This document shows, piece after piece, positions 33,507-42,329 of a stretch of 47,552 nt of DNA. This DNA is from Alphaproteobacteria bacterium (lineage in GTDB: Bacteria; Pseudomonadota; Alphaproteobacteria; Puniceispirillales; Puniceispirillaceae). The position numbers and the translations under genes are program-made. The DNA is taken from assembly GCA_022425485.1 (NCBI GenBank), contig JAKMFL010000047.1, positions 1-47,552 on the forward strand. The letters are read 5' to 3'. Every line of letters starts with the position of its first letter. Position 1 is the first letter of the stretch. The notes under the pieces are model-generated. The model saw nothing but the letters and a program-made list of their open reading frames with translations. It was not told the origin of the DNA and searched no databases.

Positions 33507-33836
33507 AATTATGTGTCGGCGCGGGGCGCCATCTTCTGCAAGCTCTATTAATTCTATCCGGCCATCGCTGCGCCTGCCTTCTATCCAGATAGCGCCAGCC
33601 TCGCCAATATGCACCCCTTTGAAGGCAGTACCTTCACTAAGCGCATAAGATAGGGTTTGTATTTCACGCGCTTTCTTGGCAAACAATTTGTCCGCTTGCT
33701 GTTTCATGCCGATAACCAGCGCAACCAGTCCAGCTGCGATAAGCACCGTCATCACAAGGATAGATAATTTAATAAGCCGCAAACTGCGCGGCGAAAAAAG
33801 AGGGGCGATTTCAGCTTCTGGTTTGTCGTGTTGCAT
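33489..33836 (-). CDS. Single-pass membrane protein of unknown function (DUF6476-like)
   Basis: The 115-residue product has a charged N-terminus, one transmembrane helix (about residues 24-44) and a soluble tail with two short beta-rich segments (AGAIWIEGR and RIELIELAED). Proteins of similar size and layout lie next to the rluD-like gene in several alphaproteobacteria and are grouped as DUF6476. That match is from memory of layout, not alignment. It is divergent from the pseudouridine synthase gene to its right. Confidence 0.6.
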   Translation of the reverse strand: MQHDKPEAEIAPLFSPRSLRLIKLSILVMTVLIAAGLVALVIGMKQQADKLFAKKAREIQTLSYALSEGTAFKGVHIGEAGAIWIEGRRSDGRIELIELAEDGAPRRHIILEQRD

Positions 33837-33856
33837 CTTAGCTAGATGTCTTTCCT

Positions 33857-33895
33857 AAATGCGCTTATGAGATGCGCTTATTAAATACGCTGGCT
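33857..33895. repeat. 13-bp tandem repeat, about 2.5 units
   Basis: AAATGCGCTTATG (33857-33869), AGATGCGCTTATT (33870-33882) and AAATACGCTGGCT (33883-33895) are adjacent, the last decayed. They fill part of the gap between the DUF6476-like gene and the rluD-type gene. Confidence 0.55.
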
Positions 33896-34055
33896 GGTTA
33901 CATTTAACGGCCGCGTTACCTATGATAATTTAGCTAGTCTGATAAGTATCACAAGCTTTGCTATTTTCACAAATGCTGATTTGCAAGCTGCGCCTATCCA
34001 TGAGATGATAGCGCAATTTTTTAACCCTTTTGATACGGTAAGCTGCCCAAAAGAT

Positions 34056-34103
34056 ATGCCCGAAAATATAACAGAAAATATGCCGGAAAATATAACAGAA
34101 ATT
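34056..34103. repeat. 24-bp tandem duplication in the rluD 5' coding region
   Basis: Two adjacent 24-bp units (34056-34079 and 34080-34103) differ at two positions and encode MPENITEN then MPENITEI. Each begins with ATG, so the duplication also duplicates a possible start codon. Confidence 0.75.
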
Positions 34104-35090
34104 CTTACCCTTACAGCAGAGGATGATGCCCCGCGAGGCCGTTTGGATAAATGGCTGGCTGACCATAGCGGGGTGGAGGCTCTATCGCGCTCACGCATCA
34201 AAAACCTTATCTTAGATGGCCAGCTTTTATGTGATGGCAAGCCAGAATGCGACCCGTCAGCAATGGTGCGCGGCGGGGCAAGCTACCGCCTAACCTTGCC
34301 TGCTGCCACCGCTGCCAAGCCGCAGGCAGAAGCTATCGCCCTTGATATTTTATTTGAGGATGAGGCGATTATTGTCTTGAACAAACCCGCAGGTATGGTT
34401 GTGCATCCTGCCCCTGGCGCCATAAATGGTACGCTCGTCAATGCCCTGTTGGCGCATTGCGGGGATAGCCTGACAGGGATAGGCGGGGTGGCAAGGCCGG
34501 GCATTGTACATCGTTTAGACAAAGACACCTCTGGGGTGATGGTAGCGGCAAAGACCGATATCGCGCATGCCAAACTTACCGAAATGTTTGCGGCGCATGA
34601 TTTAGATAGGCGCTATCAGGCGCTGATATGGGGGCTGCCAGCGGAACGAAATGGGGAAATAGATGCCCCGTTGGGACGGCATCGCACAGACCGTAAACGC
34701 CAAGCGGTGATGGAGCGAGGCCGCCATGCGATTACCCATTACCGCACTTTGCGCGATCTGCCGCCTTTTGGCTGTCTGGTAGAATGCCAATTAGAGACAG
34801 GCCGCACCCACCAGATACGGGTACATATGGCGCATATTGGCCATGGGATTATTGGCGATCCGCTTTATGGACGCCCGAAACGCAGTGGCCAGATGCCGGA
34901 TAATTTATCACGGGCAGCGCTGGCACAAATGCGGGCCTTTCCCCGTCAAGCCCTGCATGCCAAAACGCTAGGCTTTGCCCATCCCATCACCGGGGAAGCT
35001 ATGGAATTTAGCCAAGAGCCGCCAGCGGATATGGACAAGCTAATAAAGCTTATTGATGAGGCGATAAAAAAACGCGGTATATCGCGGTAG
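34056..35090 (+). CDS. rluD: RluD/RluC-type 23S rRNA pseudouridine synthase
   Basis: This RluA-family enzyme isomerises uridines in 23S rRNA. An S4 RNA-binding domain comes first (RLDKWLADHS to ILDGQLLCDG), then the catalytic domain with FEDEAIIVLNKPAGMVVHPA and the catalytic Asp in IVHRLDKDTSGVMV. GRTHQIRVHMAHIGHGIIGD is also conserved. The N-terminus is uncertain: the frame opens at TTG 33981, with ATG at 34005, 34056 and 34080. I use 34056 (344 aa). The start of the protein contains a duplicated octapeptide. Assignment as RluD rather than RluC is by family resemblance only. Confidence 0.9.
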   Translation: MPENITENMPENITEILTLTAEDDAPRGRLDKWLADHSGVEALSRSRIKNLILDGQLLCDGKPECDPSAMVRGGASYRLTLPAATAAKPQAEAIALDILFEDEAIIVLNKPAGMVVHPAPGAINGTLVNALLAHCGDSLTGIGGVARPGIVHRLDKDTSGVMVAAKTDIAHAKLTEMFAAHDLDRRYQALIWGLPAERNGEIDAPLGRHRTDRKRQAVMERGRHAITHYRTLRDLPPFGCLVECQLETGRTHQIRVHMAHIGHGIIGDPLYGRPKRSGQMPDNLSRAALAQMRAFPRQALHAKTLGFAHPITGEAMEFSQEPPADMDKLIKLIDEAIKKRGISR

Positions 35091-35112
35091 ACCTGCCATA
35101 AAAAGGCCACTC

Positions 35113-35143
35113 TTTACAAATACCTTTAAGCTTCCCATATAAA
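35113..35143 (+). promoter_or_regulatory. Candidate rpoH promoter
   Basis: TTTACA (35113-35118) and an ATATAA/TATAAA element (35137-35143) lie 18-19 bp apart, about 40 bases upstream of the rpoH start. The spacing is slightly long for a vegetative promoter, so confidence is low. Confidence 0.35.
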
Positions 35144-35183
35144 TTGGTGTAATTCAGCACCCGCAAAGGAGCCGATAATAAAG

Positions 35184-36092
35184 ATGAGCAAAAACGCCCT
35201 TATCCCTTCTCTGACCCCCGAAGGCAGCCTGTCTCGCTATATGGAGCAAATCCGCCAGTTTCCGATGCTGAAAGCAGATGAGGAATATATGCTGGCACGC
35301 GCCTTTAATGAGCGCGGCGATGTAGAAGCGGCGCACAAGCTGGTGACTAGCCATCTGCGTTTGGTGGCAAAGATTGCGATGGGCTATCGCGGCTATGGCC
35401 TGCCTGTGGCGGATTTAATATCTGAGGGCAATCTGGGCATGATGCATGCGGTGAAGAAGTTTGATCCGGAACGCGGCTTTCGCCTTGCTACCTATGCGAT
35501 GTGGTGGATAAAGGCCTCTATTCAGGAATATGTTCTGCGCAGCTGGTCTTTGGTGAAAATCGGCACGACGGCCTCACAAAAAAAGCTGTTTTTTAATCTG
35601 CGCCGTATCAAAGGCCGGATTGGCGCGATAGATAGGGGCGATTTAAGCCCGCAAGATGTCAGCGATATCGCGGATGAGCTTAATGTGCCAGAAGCTGATG
35701 TGATTTCCATGAATCAGCGCATGGCGGGGGGCGATCATTCCCTAAACACCCCTGTTTCAGCCGAAGGGTTGGATAATGGCGGCGAATGGCTGGATTGGCT
35801 GGAGGATGAACGCCCAGACCAAGAAAGCAGCTTTGCCGATACAGAAGAGCTTAGCAAGCGCCAAAACCTGATGGTGGACGCGATGCAAGAATTAAACCCG
35901 CGCGAGGTGCGCATTATAGAGGCACGCCGCCTCTCAGAGCCGCCTTTGACCCTAGAGGCGCTAGCAGATGAATTTTCGGTTAGCCGAGAGCGTATCCGCC
36001 AGATAGAGGTGCGTGCGTTTGAAAAATTATCCAAAGCCGTGCTGGAAAAAGCAGACGCGCTAAAGCTGCTGCCACAACAAGAACAGCATTAG
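35184..36092 (+). CDS. rpoH: RNA polymerase heat-shock sigma factor RpoH (sigma 32)
   Basis: RpoH directs transcription of heat-shock genes. Region 2 has GNLGMMHAVKKFDPERGFRLATYAMWW, written here in part as DLISEGNLG and FDPERGFRLATYA. The RpoH box that distinguishes it from other sigma factors is seen as QKKLFFNLRR near residue 133. Region 4 carries the helix-turn-helix EALADEFSVSRERIRQIEVRA. The 302-aa length is normal. AAAGGAG at 35166-35172 precedes the ATG. Several rpoH paralogues occur in many alphaproteobacteria; only one is visible here. Confidence 0.95.
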   Translation: MSKNALIPSLTPEGSLSRYMEQIRQFPMLKADEEYMLARAFNERGDVEAAHKLVTSHLRLVAKIAMGYRGYGLPVADLISEGNLGMMHAVKKFDPERGFRLATYAMWWIKASIQEYVLRSWSLVKIGTTASQKKLFFNLRRIKGRIGAIDRGDLSPQDVSDIADELNVPEADVISMNQRMAGGDHSLNTPVSAEGLDNGGEWLDWLEDERPDQESSFADTEELSKRQNLMVDAMQELNPREVRIIEARRLSEPPLTLEALADEFSVSRERIRQIEVRAFEKLSKAVLEKADALKLLPQQEQH

Positions 36093-36097
36093 GATAA

Positions 36098-36115
36098 GGG
36101 GCGCGATAAAGCCCC
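36098..36115 (+). terminator. GC hairpin after rpoH, possible terminator
   Basis: GGGGC (36098-36102) and GCCCC (36111-36115) pair around an 8-nt loop just past the rpoH stop. No T-run follows directly, so termination, if any, would be weak or Rho-assisted. Confidence 0.35.
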
Positions 36116-36208
36116 GCTTCCCGCTAGATTTCTATAACCCCCTTTACCTTTTTTTAAGATTTACTGATCTATACTCCCCTAATCAAACCGATTGAGGGAA
36201 AAAATAAA

Positions 36209-36581
36209 ATGAAAATTCAACCTACTTGGATTAGCAAGCCTACTCATTATTACGAGCTGTGCGTCAATTACAAACGATGCTCACGTACCTGTTGCACTCT
36301 CTTTCAGTAACGGTAGCAATGGAACTTGTGATATTGAAAATAAAAGGTTTTCAGCAAAAATAGACATCCCAAGCACACCGATGGTACGACGGTCAGACGA
36401 TAATCTAAGACTGAGATGTGAAACAGTTGACGGGCGAAAAGTAACTACTTTTATTCCTAGCACCATAGGGGCTAAATTAATTTTAAGTGCTGTCTTTTTA
36501 GACTTTGGGATCACCGATTCTATAACCGATAAGCACCGCGAATATCCAGCTAGTTTCGTTATTCCAATCCCTTCGGAATAA
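36209..36581 (+). pseudogene. Small lipoprotein gene with apparent one-base frameshift at its start
   Basis: ATG 36209 has GAGGGA (36194-36199) upstream but leads to a 33-codon dead end. One frame over, immediately after that ATG, the sequence encodes FNLLGLASLLIITSCASIT, a lipoprotein signal with lipobox ITSC. About 100 further residues follow, ending IPIPSE at TAA 36579-36581. Removing one A from the AAAA at 36212-36215 would join them into a 123-aa lipoprotein (MKFNLLG...). The mature part (two Cys, an MVRRSDDNLRLRCETVDG segment) resembles small lipoproteins often misnamed translation initiation factor 2. It is either a true pseudogene or a sequencing error. Confidence 0.65.
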
Positions 36582-36605
36582 AATGTAACAAATTCAGAAC
36601 CACCC

Positions 36606-37898
36606 CTACCCTTTAAACGGGTCGCGGACGAGGATGGTGTCATCACGCTCTGGGCTGGTGGATAACAGGGCGACAGGCAGGCCTGTTAATTCCTCCACAC
36701 GGCGGATATATTTCACCGCATTGGCGGGCAATTCTGCCCAAGAACGGGCGCCATAGGTGGTTTCTGACCAGCCCGGCATTTCTTCATAAATCGGGGTACA
36801 TTTGGCCTGATCCGCGGCATTTGATGGAAAATAATCCAGCTTTTGGCCATCACATTCATAGCCGGTGCAGATTTTCAATACCTCAAACCCGTCCAGCACA
36901 TCCAGCTTGGTCAGCGCCATGCCCGTAATCCCCGCAGTTAGGCCAGCTTGGCGCACCATTACCGCATCAAACCAGCCGCAACGCCGCTTGCGCCCCGTAA
37001 CCGTGCCAAATTCACGGCCCCGCTCGCCCATGCGCGACCCATCATCCCCGAAATCTTCGCTGGGAAACGGGCCAGAGCCTACACGCGTGGTATAGGCCTT
37101 GGTAATGCCGAGGGTGAATTCCACCGAAGACGGGCCAGTACCCGCCCCTGTGGCCGCTTGCCCTGCGACCGTGTTAGAGGAGGTCACAAACGGATAGGTG
37201 CCATGATCGATATCCAGCATCACGCCTTGCGCCCCTTCAAACAAAATCGTCTGGCGGGCATCTTGGGCAGCGGCTAGCACCTGCCAGCTGCGCCCGGCAA
37301 AGCTTAACAGCTCTTCTGCCATGCCCATTAATTGGGTGGCCATTTCATCTGCCTGCACCGGCGCACTGCCTGCGGCTTCTAGCCAGACATTATGATGGGC
37401 TGCCAGCGCCGCTAGCCGTTCTGCCAGTAATTCAGGATTGCGCAAATCAGACAGCCGCACCCCGCGCCGCGCTACCTTGTCTTCATAGGCAGGGCCAATG
37501 CCGCGCCCGGTCGTGCCAATCTTACCTGCCCCGCGGCGTGCTTCACGCGCTTGGTCAACTTCTACATGCACAGGCAGGATAAGGCTTACGCTCTCTGAGA
37601 CAATTAAATTATCTGGGCTGACCGCCACCCCTTGCCCGCGCAAGGTTTCAATTTCCCGCAGCAACGCAACCGGGTCTACCACAACGCCATTGCCAATGAC
37701 CGATTTTTTGCCCTTGCGCACAATCCCCGAAGGCAGCAAAGACAGCTTATATTCAACCCCATCAATAACCAATGTATGCCCAGCATTATGACCGCCCTGA
37801 AAGCGCACAACCATATCGGCGCGTTCCGACAGCCAATCGACGATTTTACCCTTGCCTTCATCCCCCCACTGGGAGCCAATTACCGCCACATTTGACAT
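36606..37898 (-). CDS. purA: Adenylosuccinate synthetase PurA
   Basis: PurA joins IMP and aspartate using GTP in AMP synthesis. The N-terminal P-loop [16 protein letters not shown] and catalytic GGHNAGHTL are clear. [14 protein letters not shown], the IMP-site [18 protein letters not shown] and [12 protein letters not shown] also match. ATG 37898 (430 aa) gives the standard start and has AAGAGG 6 nt upstream. The longer open frame upstream is Arg-rich and unlike the family. It lies 70 bases after hisZ on the same strand. Confidence 0.97.
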   Translation of the reverse strand: MSNVAVIGSQWGDEGKGKIVDWLSERADMVVRFQGGHNAGHTLVIDGVEYKLSLLPSGIVRKGKKSVIGNGVVVDPVALLREIETLRGQGVAVSPDNLIVSESVSLILPVHVEVDQAREARRGAGKIGTTGRGIGPAYEDKVARRGVRLSDLRNPELLAERLAALAAHHNVWLEAAGSAPVQADEMATQLMGMAEELLSFAGRSWQVLAAAQDARQTILFEGAQGVMLDIDHGTYPFVTSSNTVAGQAATGAGTGPSSVEFTLGITKAYTTRVGSGPFPSEDFGDDGSRMGERGREFGTVTGRKRRCGWFDAVMVRQAGLTAGITGMALTKLDVLDGFEVLKICTGYECDGQKLDYFPSNAADQAKCTPIYEEMPGWSETTYGARSWAELPANAVKYIRRVEELTGLPVALLSTSPERDDTILVRDPFKG

Positions 37899-37968
37899 AA
37901 CAAACCTCTTTTTCTTCGCTTCTCGCCGCATCTGGCGGGTTTTTACATTACAAGATAGGGAAACTGTC

Positions 37969-39198
37969 CTAAAGCGGCTCTGGCTGGCTGGCCGCCTCAC
38001 GGACAATAAACTGGCATCCTAGCGCACGGGCCTCTGCTGCTTCATCTGCGCCCTCACTGCCAAAGACAATATGCCTGCCGCGCTGAATATAGCTAAGCGC
38101 GACCGCAAAGCCTAAGGCGGCTGGAATATACACAAAAGGCGGCGCATCTGGCGCTGTTAGCCCGCGCAACACCCGCTCCATATAAACAGAAATACCCACT
38201 GCCGCTTCATCATAACCCGTTCGATAGGCGCCGCCCTTCGCTATCGCGCCGCGCAAGCCTTTGGCGAATAAAGAAAAGCTGATAGAGGTGTGATAGCCAA
38301 ACCCCTGCATATCCAAGGGATCTAGCGTTATCGCTACATCTGGTAATAATTTTTTCAAGGTATCTGCGACCTTTAGCAAACTATCTAGCTTGCTAGCCGC
38401 GCCGTCGTCTAAATCACCGCATAGGGCACGCAACGCATCTGTAGACGCCCCAGAGGCTGTCATCACATCTGCCAGCTTCTGTGCCGCCGCAATGGGCAGC
38501 CCTGCCAGAGCAGAAATATCACGGTTTCCTATCGCTTCAAATAATTGTTGTTTTATGGCGGCATCCATAACCGCTAGCTCTTTGCCAAGCAGCACTTCTG
38601 CTAGATGCGGCAGCCCTAAATCCAGCGTCACATCCTTAATACCTGCTTTTTGCAAGCCCAGCACACCAGCCAGAATAATTTCGGCCACCGCCCCTTCATC
38701 ATCGCGGCCAATTATTTCTGCACCTGCCTGCACCAGCTGGCGCTCAGGATTGAGAACATCTGGAACCACGCGCATCACATCACCGCCATAGGCCAAGCGC
38801 AAGGGACGCGGGCGGCTGGCAAGGCGCGTGCCGGAAATTCGGGCTATTTGTGCGGTCATATCTGAGCGCAACGCCATCATCCGCCGCGATATCGGGTCAA
38901 GCAGGCGAAAGGTTTGCTCGGCCAATGCTGCCCCCGGCCCATCGCCAAGCAAGCTAGTCTCAAACTCCAACAATGGCGGCTTGATACGCTGATATCCAAA
39001 CTGAGAGAAACACGATAAAACCGCCGCAACCGCATCTGCATCTTGCTGGGCTTGCGGGGCCAGCAAATCGGACAGGCCAGCAGGCAGCAACCCTTTATCT
39101 GACCCCCCTTTTACATTTTTTGATGCAGGCATATCTGGCCCTATGGACGCAAGCGTTGCCGCGCTATTTTCAGCATCAAAATCGTCCGATGAAGTCAT
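37969..39198 (-). CDS. hisZ: ATP phosphoribosyltransferase regulatory subunit HisZ
   Basis: HisZ is a catalytically silent histidyl-tRNA synthetase paralogue that activates the short form of HisG, so a short hisG should exist elsewhere. Class II synthetase-like motifs remain: [24 protein letters not shown] and [14 protein letters not shown]. The C-terminal anticodon domain of HisRS is lacking, and the length (409 aa) fits HisZ. The first 25 residues are unlike the family, so an internal ATG (residue 23) is a possible start. purA follows on the same strand. Confidence 0.92.
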   Translation of the reverse strand: MTSSDDFDAENSAATLASIGPDMPASKNVKGGSDKGLLPAGLSDLLAPQAQQDADAVAAVLSCFSQFGYQRIKPPLLEFETSLLGDGPGAALAEQTFRLLDPISRRMMALRSDMTAQIARISGTRLASRPRPLRLAYGGDVMRVVPDVLNPERQLVQAGAEIIGRDDEGAVAEIILAGVLGLQKAGIKDVTLDLGLPHLAEVLLGKELAVMDAAIKQQLFEAIGNRDISALAGLPIAAAQKLADVMTASGASTDALRALCGDLDDGAASKLDSLLKVADTLKKLLPDVAITLDPLDMQGFGYHTSISFSLFAKGLRGAIAKGGAYRTGYDEAAVGISVYMERVLRGLTAPDAPPFVYIPAALGFAVALSYIQRGRHIVFGSEGADEAAEARALGCQFIVREAASQPEPL

Positions 39199-39230
39199 CT
39201 TTTCATCTGCCCCCTAAAGGCGGTTCACAC

Positions 39231-39269
39231 GACAGAATATATGGACAGAATATATGGACAGAATATATA
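39231..39269. repeat. 13-bp tandem repeat, three near-perfect units, upstream of hisZ
   Basis: GACAGAATATATG (39231-39243), GACAGAATATATG (39244-39256) and GACAGAATATATA (39257-39269). On the hisZ strand each unit contains TATATT, so the repeat lies where a -10 region is expected about 35-70 bases upstream of hisZ. It could act as an operator or be a neutral slippage product. Confidence 0.85.
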
Positions 39270-39379
39270 GGCAGCAAAGTCGCGTAAAATCCGTTTTGTG
39301 CCTGCCCTAGCCTGTCACAAAGTGTCCTTAAAACTTTTTTATAGCTTTTATCCTTTTTACCAGACAGGAGCAAGCATAA

Positions 39380-39411
39380 GGGGTGCAAAGACTGAGCTTG
39401 CACCCCTTTTT
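39380..39411 (+). terminator. Strong hairpin with T-run between serA and hisZ
   Basis: GGGGTGCAA (39380-39388) pairs perfectly with TTGCACCCC (39398-39406) around a 9-nt loop, followed by five T residues on the + strand. Both flanking genes run on the - strand; in that direction the hairpin is followed by the less U-rich TTATGCTTGC. It probably ends the serC-serA transcript and may be bidirectional. Confidence 0.7.
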
Positions 39412-39443
39412 AGAAGTGTTTTCCGAGCTAAGCGTGTTAGCTA

Positions 39444-41024
39444 TTAGGCAAAGCGTAGATAATCTGCCCGCACAATCTGGGGCAGGTCACGAATCGCGCC
39501 AAGCGTATCTTTATCTACTGAGCCATCTATTTCCACTAACGCAACCGCTTCGCCGCCAGCTTCTTTGCGCCCTAAATGGAAGCTGGCAATATTCAAGTCC
39601 AGCTCGCCCATCAGCATGCCAAGCGTGCCGATAAAGCCCGGCTTATCATAATTGCGCAAATACAGCATATTTTGCGGGAAATCAGATTCGATAGAAATAC
39701 CCTGCACCTCTACCAAACGCGGCATATCCCCGCCCACTAACGTGCCAGAGATGGTGCGCTCGCCAGACGCATAGCTGACCGTAAGGCGCAGTAAGGTTTC
39801 ATAGTCACAACGGCGATCATGGCGAACAGTTGCAACCGCAATACCGTTTGACGAGGCTACGCTTGTCGCATTAACCATATTTACAGAATCCATCTTCACA
39901 CCCAATAATCCGGCCAGCATAGAAGCCAGCACTGGCTGTTCATTCAAAGATGCCGCACGACCATCAAATTCCAGCTTTATGGTGTTTAAATCAGGCAGGT
40001 CTGTTTGCCCCAAAAACCGCCCAAGATGAGATGCAAGTGTCATATAAGGCTTTAGGATAGGCGCTTCCTCAGCACTAACAGAAGCCATATTAATCGCGTT
40101 TGTTACCGCCCCTGTGGTCAGGTAATCCGCCATCTGCTCAGCTACCTGCAAGGCAACCTTTTCCTGTGCTTCTAATGTGCTTGCCCCTAGATGCGGGGTA
40201 GCGATAAAATTTTCAGCTTCAAACAGCGGATTATCTTTTGCGGGTTCTACCTCAAACACATCCAAGGCTGCCCCTGCTACATGGCCAGAGTTTAGCGCCG
40301 CAAGCAAAGCCAGCTCATCAACCAGACCGCCACGTGCACAATTAATAATGCGAACGCCCTTTTTCATCTTATTCAGGGCGTCAGCTGAAATGATGTTACG
40401 GGTAGAATCTGTCAAGGGTGTATGTAGGCTGATAAAATCAGCACGCGCTAACAGCTCATCCAATTCAACCTTCTCAATGCCTAGGGTTTTAGCTCGCTCT
40501 TCGGTCAGGAAAGGGTCATACCCCATCACCTTCATCTTCAGGCCTTGCGCACGTTCTGCTACAATCGCCCCGATATTACCGCAGCCGATAATGCCTAGCC
40601 GTTTGCCAGTGATTTCGGTGCCCATAAATTTAGATTTCTCCCACTTGCTAGCAGTGGTCGAAGCGTGCGCTTGCGGGATTTGCCGGGCCAGTGCCAATAG
40701 CATAGAGATCGCATGCTCAGCTGTGGTAACCGCATTACCAAATGGCGTATTCATGACCACGACACCAGCATCGGTAGCCGCTGCCAAATCAACATTATCA
40801 ACACCAATGCCTGCGCGGCCAACGACCTTTAACTTATCTGCCCGCGCCAATAATTCCGGCGTAACCTTGGTTGCTGAACGAATAGCCAGACCATCATAGT
40901 CACCAATTATTTCGGCAATTTCATCAGCACTTAATCCGGGCTTGAAATCCACTTCGATACCTGCCTCAACAAAGATATCAACCGCTTCTTTAGCCAGTTT
41001 ATCGCTTATCAATACTTTCGTCAT
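39444..41024 (-). CDS. serA: D-3-phosphoglycerate dehydrogenase SerA
   Basis: SerA oxidises 3-phosphoglycerate with NAD+, the first step of serine synthesis. The substrate domain comes first, then the NAD domain with GRAGIGVDNVD and GKRLGIIGCGNIGAIVAERA, Arg in NCARGGLVDE and catalytic His in HLGASTLEAQ. An allosteric (ASB) domain and a C-terminal ACT domain (about residues 450-526) make the long form. I chose ATG 41024 (526 aa) because AAGGA lies 8 nt before it; ATG 41030 in frame lies too close. serC ends just upstream. Confidence 0.96.
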   Translation of the reverse strand: MTKVLISDKLAKEAVDIFVEAGIEVDFKPGLSADEIAEIIGDYDGLAIRSATKVTPELLARADKLKVVGRAGIGVDNVDLAAATDAGVVVMNTPFGNAVTTAEHAISMLLALARQIPQAHASTTASKWEKSKFMGTEITGKRLGIIGCGNIGAIVAERAQGLKMKVMGYDPFLTEERAKTLGIEKVELDELLARADFISLHTPLTDSTRNIISADALNKMKKGVRIINCARGGLVDELALLAALNSGHVAGAALDVFEVEPAKDNPLFEAENFIATPHLGASTLEAQEKVALQVAEQMADYLTTGAVTNAINMASVSAEEAPILKPYMTLASHLGRFLGQTDLPDLNTIKLEFDGRAASLNEQPVLASMLAGLLGVKMDSVNMVNATSVASSNGIAVATVRHDRRCDYETLLRLTVSYASGERTISGTLVGGDMPRLVEVQGISIESDFPQNMLYLRNYDKPGFIGTLGMLMGELDLNIASFHLGRKEAGGEAVALVEIDGSVDKDTLGAIRDLPQIVRADYLRFA

Positions 41025-41035
41025 TTTCATCTTCC

Positions 41036-42193
41036 TTAAATCTTTAACTCAGCGCGCACTTCATTAAATGCCCAGTCTAACCAAGGCATAAGCGCTGCCA
41101 TATCGCTCGCATCTACAGTAGGGCCGCCCCAAACACGTAGTCCCGGTGGGGCTGTACGATACCCGCCAATATCAAACGCAACACCTGCACCAGCCAGCTT
41201 AGTGGTTATGGCTTTGGCAAAGGCAGATTGCTGTTCTGCTGGCAGAGCCCGAACCGCCGCATCGCTGATTTTCAAGCAAATGGAGGTTGAGGAAAGGTTT
41301 GCAAGGTCAGCACACAGAAAATCGCACCAAGCCGCGCTTTCAACAAAATCACGCACCGCTTGCAGATTAGCCTCAGAGCGGGCAATCAGACCATCCAATC
41401 CACCGACACTATCTGCCCAATTTAAGGCTGAAAGCAAATCTTCGACACATAGCATGGAAGGCGTATTAATCGTGTCACCACGGAAAATCCCCTCAATAAG
41501 CTTGCCGCCCTTAGTAAGCTGAAAAATCTTTGGCATCGGCCAAGGCGGCGTGTAACTCTCTAGCCGCTCTACGGCGCGCGGGGATAAAATAATCACACCA
41601 TGCGCCGCTTCACCGCCTAGCGATTTCTGCCAGCTAAAGGTTGTGATATCCAGCTTTTGCCAATCCATTTCCATAGCAAAACAAGCAGAGGTCGCATCCG
41701 CTATGGTCAACCCTTTCCGGTCATCAGCAATCCAGTTTGTATCCGGCACCCGCACACCAGATGTGGTGCCGTTAAAGGTAAACAGAATATCGCGATCGGC
41801 ATCAGTGGCGTTCAGATCAGGTAGCTCGCCCCAATCTGCTTCAAGGATGCGGCAATCTTCTAATTTCAGTTGCTTGGTTGCGTCCCCGACCCATGTTTTG
41901 CCAAAAGATTCCCAAGCCAGCACATCGACGCCTCTGGCGCCAAGGACAGACCACATCGCCATCTCCACCGCCCCTGTATCAGAGGCTGGCACGATGCCTA
42001 AACGATAATCAGACGGCAATCCGAGCATTTCGGACATCCGGTCTATCGCTTCTGTGATTTTTGCTTTGGGTTCTTTTGCACGATGAGAGCGGCCTGTCTC
42101 GGCGCCCTCAAGTTGGGCAGGGGTCCACATGGGATGCTTTTTGGTTGGCCCGGATGAAAAATGCGGACAAACCGGCTTACGCGTCGGCGTCAT
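41036..42193 (-). CDS. serC: Phosphoserine aminotransferase SerC
   Basis: SerC transaminates 3-phosphohydroxypyruvate to phosphoserine using pyridoxal phosphate. The PLP lysine is in [15 protein letters not shown] (about residue 195). The N-terminus [18 protein letters not shown] and [11 protein letters not shown] match the alphaproteobacterial SerC type (385 aa), which differs from E. coli SerC. It is the first gene of the serC-serA operon and is preceded by a promoter and a structured leader. Confidence 0.96.
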   Translation of the reverse strand: MTPTRKPVCPHFSSGPTKKHPMWTPAQLEGAETGRSHRAKEPKAKITEAIDRMSEMLGLPSDYRLGIVPASDTGAVEMAMWSVLGARGVDVLAWESFGKTWVGDATKQLKLEDCRILEADWGELPDLNATDADRDILFTFNGTTSGVRVPDTNWIADDRKGLTIADATSACFAMEMDWQKLDITTFSWQKSLGGEAAHGVIILSPRAVERLESYTPPWPMPKIFQLTKGGKLIEGIFRGDTINTPSMLCVEDLLSALNWADSVGGLDGLIARSEANLQAVRDFVESAAWCDFLCADLANLSSTSICLKISDAAVRALPAEQQSAFAKAITTKLAGAGVAFDIGGYRTAPPGLRVWGGPTVDASDMAALMPWLDWAFNEVRAELKI

Positions 42194-42244
42194 GGTGAAC
42201 CTCGTCAGTGATTTTGCCTTCCGTTGGGGGAAGACGACCCACCG
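42194..42244 (-). promoter_or_regulatory. Structured leader of serC, candidate serC RNA motif
   Basis: On the serC strand the 51 bases before the ATG fold well. An outer stem pairs GGTG with CACC (directly before the ATG) and TCGTC with GACGA. Inside is a hairpin CTTCC-CCCAAC-GGAAG and a single-stranded A-rich stretch. GACGAGG contains the GAGG ribosome site, so pairing would cover part of it. A conserved serC leader motif is known upstream of serC in alphaproteobacteria; I propose this as an example from position and shape, not alignment. Confidence 0.5.
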
Positions 42245-42247
42245 CAG

Positions 42248-42275
42248 AAGATAGTCACCTGAAAACCAATGTCAA
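42248..42275 (-). promoter_or_regulatory. serC promoter
   Basis: Reading on the - strand, TTGACA (42275-42270) is followed after 16 bp by TATCTT (42253-42248). The -35 box matches consensus perfectly. Transcription would start near 42241, at the beginning of the structured leader. Confidence 0.6.
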
Positions 42276-42329
42276 GATAGCTGATGGAATTTTGAATAAA
42301 TTGCCAAGGTTTGGGCGTTCTAGCAGTGT

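Noticed and set aside
37899-38006. Longer purA start giving 36 extra residues
   Set aside because: The extra part is Arg-rich and unlike PurA, while ATG 37898 has AAGAGG and the standard [11 protein letters not shown] start.
39231-39269. 13-bp repeats as a CRISPR array
   Set aside because: The units are contiguous with no spacers and are too short, and there are no cas genes.
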